Source: Aurifilum marmelostoma (Eukaryota; Ascomycota; Sordariomycetes; Diaporthales; Cryphonectriaceae). From it: a DNA stretch of 64,000 bases. The translations under genes and the position numbers were made by a program. The notes beneath the pieces are model-generated. The model searched no databases. It was not told the origin of the DNA and worked only from the letters and a program-made list of their open reading frames with translations. Positions 11,719 to 24,618 of the stretch are shown in pieces. The stretch lies in assembly GCA_027559495.1 (NCBI GenBank), contig JAMXSV010000021.1, forward strand, positions 558,001-622,000. The letters are read 5' to 3'. Positions within the stretch are counted from its first letter, which is position 1; the number at the start of each line of letters is the position of its first letter.

Positions 11719-12532
11719 GGCTAATGTGGTCTGTGTTCCAATTGTTTTCGTAGCTCTCTTTGGGCTCCATTGGGTCACTATTGTTCTACCATGAACCGTT
11801 CCTGATGGGCTTCCTGTGCTGGGGTTGTATCCTCGCTTTGAGTTGGGAGAGCTGGCTAAGCACGACTTCATCACATCGACGCTGCTGGACTGCCGGTCTA
11901 CTTTTGGGAAGCATTCTTCCTTTGTTATTTTCTGGTTCTTCTGTGATATGTTTGAGAGCATCATGTGCTTTGGTGTGTCTTCATTTGCACAGCTACCCAA
12001 CAAAGAAAAGCGTCTGCAACAAAATCTGGTGTCGATGGTCCTAGTTCTGCTTGATGGACGATTGTGGGCGTGTTCTGAGAGATGTGGTTGATATGTGATT
12101 CAGGGACTTATTTGAAGGCAATCCGGAAGAGAAAGGAAACAAAAATACAACGATAAATCTAACAATACTCATCGGAATTTGTGTGGGAGTATCTGCGGAC
12201 CAAGACTAACAAGCTCTAGAGTGACTGAAACGAGAATGCGGCTGTCTGCCACGAGCCAAATCAGGCTCAAACCTGGAGGCTGTCATGTTCACAAGAGTGG
12301 CGCAACTTCATGCATGTCATCTACAAAGACGTCCAGGAGGGCCTTTGTGGTAATAGCATACCGTCTCGAGATGCTTGATCATTGTGGATATCCATCAGAG
12401 CTTTCTGGGCAGGGAAAGGAAGGCATGTGACTGCGTCGCCACCGTCACCAACTGATCATCTATGCTACGTAGAATGGCAACTTGATCGGCCCGAGAGAAC
12501 ATCTTCAGGTTTGCTTTGCCACAGTAGTCTAG

Positions 12533-12545
12533 CCCCCCCCCCCCC
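12533..12545. repeat. Poly-C run (C13)
   Basis: Uninterrupted 13-C homopolymer in intergenic DNA. Confidence 0.9.
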
Positions 12546-13934
12546 TTCCTCCTCCCTTTTTCTTCTCCAGCATCTTGACGTTCAGCCATGGTACTCACTC
12601 AGCTCAGCACATGCATGAACGGCACCGCTCATAGTAGACGTAACTAGCTAGTTCACCTAGTCCATTCTCGGGACCTTGCCCCCCTCCCCTCTCCCCAACA
12701 ACCAACCCTCCTTACCACACCACCGTTTTCTTTAGACCTGCGAAAACTAGTCAAGAACAAGATTTCGATCGTCGATATCTGTGCTGAACCGGACCTAATG
12801 ATGCAGAGCTTAGTAGTGTATTTAAGGATACCTTTTTCCCCCCCCCTCTCGTCTTGTCAGTCTCAAAAGCCCAATCTCTCACCCGGATATCAAGGTCGAC
12901 TTGGAGCTAGCCCCTTCGTTCGCTGCTGTGCCTGTCAGCACGGTGTCTGAGGATGGACTGGCGGATTTCATTCGCCGAGTCGTGATGATGATGGTAGTGA
13001 TGATGAGCATCGCCCAGCCGCACCGCCTGGGCGGTTGAAGCCGTCGCGCCGGTGAAGAGTTTGAGAAAGGGAAACAGCACTATAATCCTTTGTCGTAAGA
13101 TGGATTGGAAGAGTCTGGTGTATCATATTGCGATGAGAGTAGATTGCGAGCTTTGAAACTGAACATTACCATTTACCATCCATGATTGTCCGTCCCAAAC
13201 TTTTGTCCAAGTATTTGCCCAAGAAGGTCGAGCAGGGTACCGCTTTGCCCTATGAGATGGCAATGGTGAAGAAAGGTAGCATCCGGTTGATTGCACCTCG
13301 GACAATGCGACGAGATGCAAACACGGACAGCTGGACCCTGACGGGGACCGTCATATGCTCTCTAGGAAATGTAGAGAGGAAGGGCGCCGGTCTCAGCAGG
13401 GAATTGGGCAAAAGTAGAGCACAATAGCACCCACCACAACTTCCTCAACACAGCGTGTGAAAGTGATGTTTCACCGCACTTGACGGTTGTTTTTTCGGGA
13501 AGTGAAAGACAGAAGGTGAGAGAGGATAACAAAGCAGCCAAGGCAGCTTCCAACTCGACCACGAGCCCACACTCCACCGTGTTAGGGTGGTTTGTCCAAC
13601 TGAGGGCTCCCTCTCCCCATCTTCCGGCTTTCCGAGTGCCAAGGGAATCTTCACCTCACCTTTGGCCATCGCTCCAACCGACCAGAGGTCAAATAGCAAA
13701 TCGGAACCCCCCAAGCTGCGAACCTCTTCAACAGAGAGGGAAACTACCTCGGTGAACGCACAGACCGATCCCCCGTGCACATTTTGAGGAAGACAGGAAA
13801 TGATCTAAGGAATCGGCCTGATGGCATATTGGCGGGCGTCGCAGCATGTTTCGTCCGGGTTCGGGCACCGAAGAGGAACCTGGTCGACAGCCGGCACATG
13901 ATACAGAAGTTCTCCGGGAGGCAGGGAGAACAGA

Positions 13935-13965
13935 GAAAAAAGAAAAAGAAAAAGAAAAAAAAAGG
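13935..13965. repeat. A-rich (AAAAAG)n tract
   Basis: Three AAAAAG-like units followed by an A9 run. A near-identical tract occurs at 60934-60966. Confidence 0.85.
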
Positions 13966-16900
13966 CACACGACCGTGGCGGGTCGGCCGAGAAACTTCCG
14001 CGCCGACCGCTCGCTGAGGTATCATTCCTGAGCACAAGTCAGTCAGTCAGTCTCCTGGTGCGCTTGCCTGCCTAGGGCGCCCGGACAAATACTCCCAAGG
14101 GCTCGGAAGGAGATGTCTCCGCTGGAATTTCCGACCCAAATCATTCCTCCTGTATCAAGCAAGCTTCTATCGAGGTCCGGACGGGAAGAGAGGGGCCAGC
14201 GCCTGTGGCGCGTAGAGGGTGCAAACCTCCTTCCTGATCCGGCTTTGTACAAATAGTATTAGATGGACGAAAGAGACATCTCGACCCGACACTTGGGGCG
14301 TATGTGTGTATGTGTGAGCGATCCTGCGTCCCACGATACCTGGTTCCAAGGTCACGATGACATTAACAACCAAAGGACAAAGCACCGGACTCCTCCCGGA
14401 TATCGCCCCCCTCTCCCCAGCTTTGAGCGTGAAAGCCAGTCTCCGCCTGCCAGTTGTGTCTAGATTCAGGGGCGCGACGCGTGACATCTACGGTCTCTTG
14501 CAGGGCAACTCTATAGTGCTGAGTGAGGGAGAAAAGGAGAGGGTGTGTCACCTTGCCAACTGTGGCGGCGGTGCTGATGGTGGTGTCGTCTCCTCAGTTT
14601 CCCAGCAGCATGATGAGCTAGATGAAGGACGACTCCTACCAACCAAACCAACCCATTGGCTCACTCCCTCACTCTCCTACACACACCAATGAGACTTCTC
14701 TCAGTGTGCTTTGATATGCCACCCCCTCAACTTTTGAACTCGTTCCATAGTTTGGACACCCTAGGCCATTACCAGGCAACGCGAATATAACCGGCATTGA
14801 CAGATCTGGCCACAACGTGGTATTGCTTCTTCGGCATCCGCTCTCTCTCAACCCCTGGAATCCGGAACCAGTCTGTATAACCACAGTGGTCCCGCCAGAC
14901 ACGTGTATGTGTGTGTGTGTGTTGACCAGGATTCGGAGGGGCGGATGCATGGGCGTTGCCGCCACTGCAAGCTGAGAAGGAGATTTGGCTCTTCCCAAAT
15001 CCGTACCTTGCATAGTCTCTTTGAACCAGTCATGCGCTAAGTTTCTGCAGGTCGTGGTGGTGGTGCCTTGGCAGAAGCTGAAGGGTAACATTACTGCGTG
15101 CGTGCTCTCATGCCCCGCCCAGCACGTGATGGGACGAAAAGTGTGTGGCGTTGTATCTGATTTGATGGCTGCGAGACCACCATCATCAGCTTTAGCGTGC
15201 CGCCACCACACCATGATCATCCTTGGGCCGCGGAAGGGCGAACTAGACGATGGTGACAATGTTGAGCAGTCCGCCGGCTGCCTCGGGCTTGTCGAATCAA
15301 ACCGTGTATTTCCGGATTGGAAAACCTCAAACGCTGGTCGGTCGTGTGGGCTCGCCCTGTTCCGCCCTGTCAGAATCCCAGGTCGAAGGTGTCTAGAACC
15401 TTTGATGGAAATCGACCTCAAGGGGAGAGACCAGGAAAGAGCGGTGAGCGCGTGAAGGTTTCTTTGTTTGATCATAGTGACGACAATTGGTACGTTGGAG
15501 GAGGTTGCGAGATCCCGGACCTAGGAGAAAGAGGGTTCATGAGTAAGTAGACCACAGATACACTACACGACAAGCTTTCAGAGGGGAGTTTTCAGCAGCG
15601 ATACTGCCTGCAGCGTGCCTGGCGCCAGCCCTTCAGCGCCTGTTTCGGCCCTGCATTGGTGCTTATGCAGGATGTGGGCCGCCTGCCGCTATCCTGTACA
15701 GCGCATTCTTCTGTAGTAGTCTGTAGTCCGCTGTATGGAGGCTCTCCTAACATGGTTGTGTAGAGTGAGTCTGGTTGGTCCCTTCATTGTTCTCATTCTT
15801 TTTTTACTCTTGAACTGAAGGCGTCGTTCCGCAGAGCGAAGGATTCTGGCTATACTGCATGGAATCTCTCCGGCGGTATATATGTCAGCCTGACTTTTGG
15901 ATCGATACTGTAGTGGTTGACCAGAGCTCACGGCCCCCAGCGCGCGATGGAAGGATTGCAGCAAGCGTCCAGGCGGCTGGTTGTAACTTGCTCGCCTAGT
16001 GCCTTGGGACCAAAGTCCGTCGAAAGCGTGCTCGCCCTCGTACCAAACAGAAACAACTGGGCGAAAGTGTATCTTGCATACACAGCCTGGGCGCATGGCT
16101 ATCCTGGAGGAATCGTGGACGGTGGACCGATCGCACAGACAGCGGGTGCATACCGCAAGCGGGTCGAAACGACGGGTTGTGTGGGTGTCCAGCTCTCTGT
16201 ACCAGACCTTGCAAGACTGTCTACACCAGGTACTGCCAGCCGTCATGGGAAAGAGAGGTGCCAGGAGTGGTGTCAGGGCATTGGGTGAGTAGCCTGACGG
16301 ATGAGGCCGCCATCTAACCCCTCCCCCTCCTCCCCTGGTCTGGGGAGATTTCCCATCAGCCGGAACAGAGAAGTCTGCGATCGGTTCCATATTGATGAAG
16401 GCGTAAGTGTGGGATAAAACTTGATCCCTACCCATGGAGCTCCTCGGGTCGACATGCCCTTGGAGAAGAGGAAATGGTGCACTGCCCGCCTATGCTGCCC
16501 ATGGCGTTATCGTGACCCTGGTCGTCTTCGGTTGGAGGAGTGCCGTGTTGCGATCCAACCCCCGCTCGCCGAAACGCGGCCCGCAGACGTAAGATGGTTT
16601 CAACGCGGCGGAGTCAATAACAATCACAAAGAGCTCGTCATCTCATCTGATCTCATCTCATATCCAGAGTCAAGACGAGACACACCGCATGTCCCACAAA
16701 TGAAAAAAAAAAAGTAGGATAAGAAGAAAATGCCGCGGTCGTCCCATCTAAAAGCCCTTGGATGGACAGAAAAAGAAAAGAAAAGGGTAAACAGCTCCGG
16801 CCAGAGATTAAACGCCATACGCAATCACAGTCAATCCCCTTCATCTGCGTGCCGCCTGTGTGCCACCACGGCTGTGGCATGCACGATCTGATCTTGCTCA

Positions 16901-18046
16901 GACACAGGCGGAGATTGACAGCACGGCACGGGACATGTTGGGACGGCACTGGATGTTGCGGCGGATGCGCCTGCCGTCTGGTCAAGGTCTCAAGTTTTGG
17001 GGGAAAGATGTGTGCAAGACCGTGAATATGCGTGGATCAGAAGGTGGAACCAAGGTCCAGGGTCTTTTGATAGCGGGAAGTTCCATGGCGCCCTGTCCCT
17101 GCCGTTCCTGCTTCGTGCCTGCTCCACCCGCCGTCTTTGCAGACCCTTGACCTGCCAGGTGCTGCTACTGCTGCTGCCTCTGTGTTGTTGCCTGTGCTCT
17201 GGAACACAGTGGGCCTTCAGGCTCTCTACCATAGCGCCACCGGAATGACCATACTCAGTAGATAGTGGCCCTTCGACAACCACCTGTCAATCATCACAGC
17301 TCCTAACCACGCCAACACAGTCGAACTATCCATGTGAGGTCGGTCTGATGACCGGTGGAACGTCCCTGATCCTCAGAGCACGCAGAAGAACAAAAACAGG
17401 TAAATCCGATGACAGGTGGCACAAATGGATATCCATGACGATCATATTTTGTGTCGGTGGCGATCACGACTGACCGACCGACCGAATGGCTCCGTCCTCG
17501 CATGCTGCTAGAGTTTGTCCTTGACAGATTAACGAGGCCTCAAGACGGGCGTACCCGACTTTCTCTCCACTTTCAACTATCATCACGCCTGATCAAACCA
17601 GACCAGCGTTGCATTTAGACCCTCATGTGATGCCTGCCACAATCCGTGCAGCTACACACGCCGCTCATCTTGGCAACCTTTACGCATCTCGTGCTGCGAC
17701 CACCCTCGGCCTCTCTACTCTGTCCAGAGTAGCTCCGGAGCCAGATCAAGGCACGGTCCACATCTCAGTGGCCCCCGTACTTTTGGTTCCTGAATCATCG
17801 CCATCATTGTGAACACCACCACCACCTATCTTAGGAAATGCGGGACTCCGAGGGCCTATCTTCTGACTATCGTCAGCGCCGATCGACCTTGTTTCTGGAG
17901 GGCAGGGCTGTCCAGACCGAGCTCTCTAATGCCGTACCATACGTACGCACCCTGACACACTGTACCTTGCAGCAGCAGCTCGTTCTTTCAGGGGATCGAC
18001 ACATCAATTACCACGTATCTTGCGCCATGTTACCAGCCCAGGCAAC

Positions 18047-18049
<3 letters not shown>

Positions 18050-18079
<30 letters not shown>
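18050..18079. repeat. (AC)n microsatellite
   Basis: About 15 perfect AC units in intergenic DNA. Confidence 0.92.
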
Positions 18080-18080
<1 letters not shown>

Positions 18081-18644
18081 TACACAGTTCTGAATACGAG
18101 ATATTCCCAACGAGTGCGCCCAATAGCCGCCATCCACGCATGCAGGTCGGCTGTCTCGGTATTCAAGCCAGGAAACCCCCCCTTCTAGCCTTGAGCTCGG
18201 CTGCGCGTTAAGAATCCTCACCCCCCTCCTCTTTCCCCAGTCAGCCGTCTTATAGAGCGAGCCCCAGGCGCCGTCAACCCACCGTGCAGCGTTACTCCTC
18301 CTCGTAAAACACGCTACTACGGAGTTGTGTGCGGAGAAATCGGCCGTGTGGACCACCTTCTTATCCACATCCCGCGAAAGGGGGGTTAATCCTCGGGACT
18401 CTTGCTATACTTCCCAGGGGATTGGGACGGTAGAGGCCGATCCGAGCTTCTTTCTGCCCAGGACATCCCGTCCGATCACGAACAGAGAGAGCGCTATTTC
18501 TTGCCTCACCTGGCGCCATAAGAAAAAAAAAAAAAAAGGAAGAAAATGAGACAGTACTTTGGAGGCCAGCTAAGGCACGGCTTTCATCGATTCCGCTACC
18601 TGGTCACCGCCAATTATTCATGCGCGCACATGCCCGTGTCCTTT

Positions 18645-18659
18645 GGGGGGGGGGGGGGG
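18645..18659. repeat. Poly-G run (G15)
   Basis: Uninterrupted 15-G homopolymer in intergenic DNA. Confidence 0.9.
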
Positions 18660-19185
18660 AGGATGAGGTACCTTGTCCCAACAGCAGCATCAAGCCGCCT
18701 GGATGATTCTATGGCCGGGTTCCCATATGCAAGGAAAGCGGTGGTCTTCCTGCCGTCAGACCGAATGCGGCTGATGTCTGAGGCATAGGCGCAAGCCAAG
18801 CTGCGTCCCCTTCGTAGGCGCTCCGGCCACAACGTGCTCTGTGAGCTGTCATATACGTAGTATCACGCATTACAGGTAAGTGGTTGGTGGATAAGGCTGT
18901 TGGCTGGGTGAGGCGGCGTGCATGCGTGGTGTATTCGCAACAGGGTGGTCCGGGCCCGCGCACACTCTCTGCAGCTTGCTCCATACGTGCAGGCTGAATC
19001 CTCAGGCTCCTCCATGGCCCGTCCACCAACAGCAACATTCGATCGGGCACCAAGAGAGCCCCTCGCATCTGACTCACACCCTCCCGGTCGAGACTACAAC
19101 GAGCCACCTGAATAGATCCGCTACTCCACCATCTCGATGATACTATTACTTTTCTTTTTGTGATATTGCGCCTCAATGCTGTGTC

Positions 19186-19210
19186 CTGCTGCTGCTGCTG
19201 CTGCTGCTGC
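19186..19210. repeat. (CTG)8 trinucleotide repeat
   Basis: Eight perfect CTG units in non-coding DNA. The frames across it (poly-Leu, poly-Ala, poly-Cys, or poly-Gln on the reverse) lie in ORFs with no other protein-like features, so I do not treat it as coding. Confidence 0.9.
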
Positions 19211-21500
19211 TTGGCCTCTTCGCATCGGTGTTCCCAATCCGGGGTCGTGGCACAAAAGTGGGGTTGGCAAGATAGAGAGACCAGGAAAAAAAAGCAGAAA
19301 GCAAGAAACAAACACAACCACAAGAAGGCTCGACTCGCCATTAGAGTCTGTCATTGGCCATGGTAATAAGATTAAATATGCGACCTCACCTGCAGGCACT
19401 TCCACCTGGCAGCTGGTCTAGTCTGCTGCTGGGACACGGCACGGGTGCCACCTGGCACCGCCTATACCTGGTAATTCACGGCGGTCGCTGACCGAAGCAG
19501 CTAGCCCACAAGCTTGTCATCCAGCTTGCATGCTCCAGATCCCTCAAACAGAGGCAGACATTGGCTCCTCTGAACACCCTAGGCCACCAAGCCACAGTCC
19601 CAAATGGAATATTGTTCTTTTAGGAGACTGTTGCGATGGCGGGCGAGAGATGATGAGTGATGCTCGAGAAAGGGTTGAGGGAGGGGGGGGTAAAGAAACC
19701 AGCACAGATGGTCGTGTCTGGACAAGTCGGTTCGAGGACTGTTCGGTGTAAGTCTCGCATCTGAGACCTGATGGGGTTGCGGAAACCGACCGCATGTCAT
19801 CTATCTGTGAGGGTGATTTACATACTATTACGCCTCTCTGATCAGATCGCCAGGGGCCGGGCTTTCAGAGACCCTAGGTCTATCCTTGCAACTTGTCAAT
19901 CCTTCAAGCGTCAGAGAGGGTCTGTGCCGGCTTGGGATAAACGGCCTCATCGTCACGACCTTTGACTTGCTTCAGTGCATTTCTTGTAAAAGACCTGGCC
20001 AGTTACGCCTTGGAAGTAAGGGATAAAACGCTTCTCTGCCTCAGCAAGAGATAAGGCTGGTAGACACTGTGGAAACAGGCAGCCTAAAGCCTCATTGGAT
20101 ACCAATAGCAAGAACCAGAAGCCGGTCGGATCTGGTTTGACAGGCACGAGCCATGAGAGATATCTATTCCCCTGGCCCGGCCGCTAGACTAGAAGGAGAA
20201 TTCCATCCCTCTTAGCGGCCTTACTCTAATACTAGGCAAGTGCTGTGGTACATGCTAAGTACTGTTCAGTGTTTCATGGGCAGGAACGATACGCATCCAG
20301 TACACAGCACCACCATACATCTGGGGGGGGGGTCGGCCGGGGTTGTCGTCCCACAGGGTTCCCCACCGCCGCACCACCTCAAGAACTCCCCTCTATTGAA
20401 ACAGCCAGAGGACTTGGCTGATGGTGCTTGCCCCTCCCTCGCCCTTCCTCAACATGACATACTTATACTCGGAACCAACGCTTCTACCCCAAGTACACAC
20501 CGACTTGTCCGGCTTCACACCACCGTGCGTGCAGTGGTAGGCTGGAAGGTGTGTGGGATACTAGGTTCCTTCTTCCTCCTCCTCCTTCTCCTCCTCCACC
20601 ACCTTCTCAACACCACTCCGGTGCCCAGGTCGACCCTGCCAGGGCCTTTACTTATTGCGTCCAACCTTGTTGTATGACACTTATACACGGCTTGTGCGCA
20701 GGTGATTGATTATACATCGCTTCGCCTCGCCACTTCAGATGGTCGGAAACGTCTAATAGAGGCACCTTGCCCCTGCTCTTGGATATCCGCATCGCTGTCC
20801 TGGGCTTCAAGAAGGTCAACCCTCTTCACGACACAATCACTTCTTCTTTCTGATCTGAACGCACCCGCAACCGGATCTTTCGCTCGTTTCTCCTCCTCCC
20901 TTACACTATAATATCATCTTGAGCCCTCGTTCATCCCGTGCAAGGGGGAGAAGGGACATCTCCGAAGACCATTGCGGGCTCAGCTGGTTAGTCTTGCTAA
21001 TTCCTTTTGTGTCACCTTGACTGCTCGTCCTCCCTTGCTTCGTTCTTCTGTGTGCGTGTTATCCCTTGGCTGTATCACCGATCTTGCACTGGGTTGAGGA
21101 GGAGGTTGTTCTCAAATTCGAAGGCGACCTTTGTGAGATACTCAAAATCCAGCAGAGAATACTGATTCTCCACCGCCAGCCGGCCTGATAAGCTGGTGAC
21201 GCTCTCTCTGATGCCCACTTGGCTTTTTGGGAATGGTTGCACGGTATCTCCTTGTCTACACGATATTCTGTTGTTGCAGGCCGTTCTGGGAATGAATTTG
21301 GAACAACGCACCACGTTGGCAAGACTCATGATGTTGACGAGACGATACAATCAGATTGATTCCCGATGGCCACACGATCAAGTGGGTGCTTGCTGCAGCG
21401 GCCTTGATCAAAACCGGACAGCATCTTGAAGAGACATAAGGGCTCCATGCAGGAGTTTCTCACCTGACTCTATGCTGTAGAGCAGGCTCACGGCACTCTC

Positions 21501-22595
21501 ATGAGTCTCCCAGACCCGCCAGCCTCCCAACTTGGGAGTGAACCGATAACAGCCCCAAGCGGTGTGCCATCCTCCGACCCTGCAGTGCCGACGTTCTCAG
21601 CCGCGAGCACAACAGCTGGGATATCCTCAAGGTCGGCAACATCTTCTATTACGGCCACTGGACCGACCACCTCCTACACATCTACATTCAGCTCCGCCTC
21701 AAGCAGCAGCTTGACATCCATGAGTAGCAGCGACAGCGCCGCGGCAGCGTCAGGGACCACAAGCGTAGGAGACAGCCCAGACGGACCAGGCGATGGAAAC
21801 CGGTCGACTGTCATCATCCTCAGCACGGTCTTGTCTACCGTCGGCCTGATCATGATCGTTGGAGGAATCTGGTTGTGCCTGCGATACCGGCGGAGACGAT
21901 CCAGGCTATTCGGTCGTGGCATTACGCCCATCGGGGACGACGAGATCGAGACCTGGAAGGGTCACCGCAGCGAGAAAGGACTCGGGGACGGCACCCAGCG
22001 CCATGTTGTCGCGCCGTCCTCGTCCTTGGAGCAGAACAACAGGGGCCACCAGAAGCAGGAGTCAACCAGCTCGACCAAGAAGCCGCCCAGCGTCATCGTG
22101 TACGCCCGCAGGTCCGAGGAGCAGTGGGCCAGGTCACCGTCGACGCCCGGTCACTACGGGCAGAGCAGCTGGGACGGCGGCAAGACGAGTTTTGACAAGG
22201 AGCTGCCCTTCACCCCCATTCAAGCTAGGGCTCCCAATGCCAGAGAGGGCCTGACGGACGAGGCCATCCCCGGCGATGTTCCTTTCATCCAGAGCCCAAG
22301 GCGCCAGGGGTCCCGGCTCTACAAGCCGCCGCGCGCCCCACAACTCTCCCACACGCGGCACAAGAGCTCAAGGTCCAGCTCCAGCCTGCACAGGCTTGGC
22401 GACGCCGTCCGCTACTCGGATGCGGACGACTACAGGTATTCACATGATGGCTATCACAACCGCTCCAGGGGCTGCTCTATCTCGTCGCCGCCACCACCAC
22501 GGCTCTCGCTCTCCAGAGACTGGCCCGATGGAAATGGAGGGCTGTCCCCACGACCCCTCGTCCGACCAGACGAGATAGGGCGTGCCATTGGCTGA
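21501..22595 (+). CDS. Single-pass membrane protein with Ser/Thr-rich ectodomain, function unknown
   Basis: One uninterrupted frame of 364 residues. Residues 1-100 are Ser/Thr/Ala-rich with no signal peptide, and a strong membrane helix follows at about 103-128 (TVIILSTVLSTVGLIMIVGG then IWLCLRY). The helix is followed immediately by RYRRRRSR, which places the C-terminal ~235 residues in the cytosol by the positive-inside rule. The tail is polar and rich in Arg, Ser and Pro, with patches such as SVIVYARRSEEQW and SFDKELPFTP. This layout (glycosylatable outside stretch, one helix, disordered basic tail) is common among Pezizomycotina plasma-membrane proteins with no assigned domain, some resembling wall-stress sensors, but no WSC or other module is present. 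The absence of a signal sequence implies a type III topology or a missed upstream exon; I saw none with good splice sites. Confidence 0.72.
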   Translation: MSLPDPPASQLGSEPITAPSGVPSSDPAVPTFSAASTTAGISSRSATSSITATGPTTSYTSTFSSASSSSLTSMSSSDSAAAASGTTSVGDSPDGPGDGNRSTVIILSTVLSTVGLIMIVGGIWLCLRYRRRRSRLFGRGITPIGDDEIETWKGHRSEKGLGDGTQRHVVAPSSSLEQNNRGHQKQESTSSTKKPPSVIVYARRSEEQWARSPSTPGHYGQSSWDGGKTSFDKELPFTPIQARAPNAREGLTDEAIPGDVPFIQSPRRQGSRLYKPPRAPQLSHTRHKSSRSSSSLHRLGDAVRYSDADDYRYSHDGYHNRSRGCSISSPPPPRLSLSRDWPDGNGGLSPRPLVRPDEIGRAIG

Positions 22596-24618
22596 ACCCC
22601 TGCCATCGATTCGGGCACGTGGAGTGTCAGACTCGATTAAAGGGAATGAGTTGGCGACAATGGAAGTAACCATGGTTCACAACGGTATGGGTCATCTCAA
22701 CTGAGCCGGTGTCACCATGTGTCATAATTCCTCAACATCAGACGAGGTGTCGAATTCGGACGGATGAACATTCACATTGATGGTCCAGGGATTCCAATCC
22801 TCCGAAGCCAAGTCGAGAAACATCGTCCCTTGTAGTGACGTCGACGGTCGCGGCATGCCCTTTCTTCAATTCGAGATGAGAGCCCTAGGGTCGCTCGTCA
22901 GTGGTCAGTCGTCAGCACTCAATACCTTTACTGTTTTCCTGGCTGTTGAGCTCTACATGAGGACCAGACCACGTGTGCAGCAGCTTGGACATTAGGAGGT
23001 TGCCATCGCCACGTCTCAGCTTTTCGTCTGCCGTGTCGCCCCGTGCTGCCCGTGCAGTGCCACACGACAGAAATAGCCCGATACGATTGGGCCATGAAAT
23101 AGCCTCGACTTCGGTCTGTCCCTGATCTCACTAATGGATCCCTCAAATACATCATCCCAAGGTCATCTCCAGGTGGGACGGCAACGAACAGTCTGGAAGA
23201 ACTTTTCTCACTGAAATTGAACACCGGAGACTTTCTCCCCCCTCTTTCTTTCTATCTCTTTCCTTATGTTGTTCATGAAGCCACGAGAGGATCATCAAGT
23301 GTGATGGATATACCCAATACTTGTAGGGTGGGATTAAGAACGGGCGGGCGGCATATCTGACTTTTGCTTTTCTTTTTGTCACTCCACAAAGTTGTGCACG
23401 CGTGGATTGCTCTTGGCTTGTTTCTCGCGACTTTGGCTGCGCTCTTGTCTCTTACCTGCGTACGTCATCAGCATCTATCAACAGATGATGTCTTTCGGCA
23501 GGACCATACGTGCACAGGTTTAAGGGAGGGAGAGCTCACGATTGCTCGTCGCAGCTAGAAGTGGATTTGTTCGCTCTGTATATATTCTATGTGCGGTCGG
23601 GACGGGCAGCAGTAAACAAGAAAACCAGATCTCATACGTGTAAGAGAGAATATAGCAATTTCAACTCGACTCGCTTGATGTGCACAGATAATTGGTCCGT
23701 TTCTTGTCAAGCGATGTCAAAATACATACACGTACACCCACACCCACACCCAGCTGCTTCAAATTGAAAGACCCCAGTTCCTCCATGCCTATTCTCATGG
23801 CACAAGGGCGGAGCACGTATTGATCTGGCGGACTTGGCTTTATGAATCCCACTGACCTCAAAACGTTGCCATTTTTTTGCTTGAAAGGGCTGTTACGAGG
23901 CTTTGTAATTCTTCTCAAATCCATGCCGGTTGCATTCCGATAGTGTTGACGATTTGGGTATGAAATAGGATAGGGACGAAAGTGAAGAGAAGAGAGCAGG
24001 TAGAAGGGGTGGCTTCGAGTTGCTTGCCTACTTCACGCCTAAGCTTTGCCTACAGTAGTAGTGATATGGAGGGGCTACAGGGCACCTGCTGACCTCAGCA
24101 GTTTTCTTGACAGGCACTATGGTGCTATGTAACGGACCCTACTATGGCTTGCAAGGTTCCTTGGTGGTACCTCTCTACGCGTTACAGTAGTCACCCCTGC
24201 GCCACCGACCTGAAGGTGCCGCCCTCTCCCCAGGCGCGTCGCGTTAAGAGCTTCTGTAAATTTTCCCGCAGCTGCAGCGGGCTGCCGACCTTGGACTGTT
24301 CTCCACAGCCTCGATCATCTCGACAACGACTGTGCATATGTTTACGGTATCTTTCCGCACTTGCTACCTCGATTCTTACAATTGACTACTGTAGTCTGCA
24401 AACCGCCCTTTCATTTCAACTATAGACAACAAATACCTGCTCGTCTCTATATCGTGCCGATAGTGCTTAATCTCGACTTGCATCTCGCCCCTCCCCCCTC
24501 CCACTCTTCCCCTACCTACCTTCTGCCCGCCTGCTCGGGGACGACGCCAACGACCACAGACATCGACCTTGTCGCGCCACAACAAAGACCACTGCCTGCT
24601 GGCCAAACAGAGAACACC
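22596..24618. other. Intergenic region
   Basis: No gene is supported. A 64-codon frame at 23364-23558 has a hydrophobic stretch but no usable ATG context or homology. The last ~150 bases before 24619 are CT-rich and are probably the leader of the Dpb4-like mRNA. Confidence 0.5.

Larger units (their letters stand above)
11719..21500. other. Large intergenic region (about 9.8 kb) without a supportable gene
   Basis: I read all frames and found no conserved domain, no pair of frames joined by good splice sites, and no RNA gene. Open frames such as 14669-15475, 15689-16435 and 18709-19341 (all minus) have random-looking composition and cross microsatellites. The stretch holds C13 (12533-12545), C9 (12838-12846), an A-rich AAAAAG tract (13935-13965), AGTC repeats (14037-14052), an AC repeat (18050-18079), A15 (18523-18537), G15 (18645-18659), CTG repeats (19186-19210) and G10 (20323-20332). 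It may contain UTRs, long non-coding transcripts or regulatory DNA for the membrane-protein gene at 21501. Confidence 0.6.

Noticed and set aside
14669..15475. 268-codon minus-strand frame in the 9.8-kb gene-poor region
   Set aside because: It crosses a GT/CA repeat (HTHTHIHV), has random-looking composition and no domain, and no adjoining exons with good splice sites.
15689..16435. 248-codon minus-strand frame
   Set aside because: Includes a GGGGG low-complexity stretch; residue pattern looks random. Absence of stops is within chance for GC-rich DNA.
18709..19341. 210-codon minus-strand frame with a poly-Gln run
   Set aside because: The poly-Gln is only the CTG microsatellite read in reverse; flanking residues show no domain.
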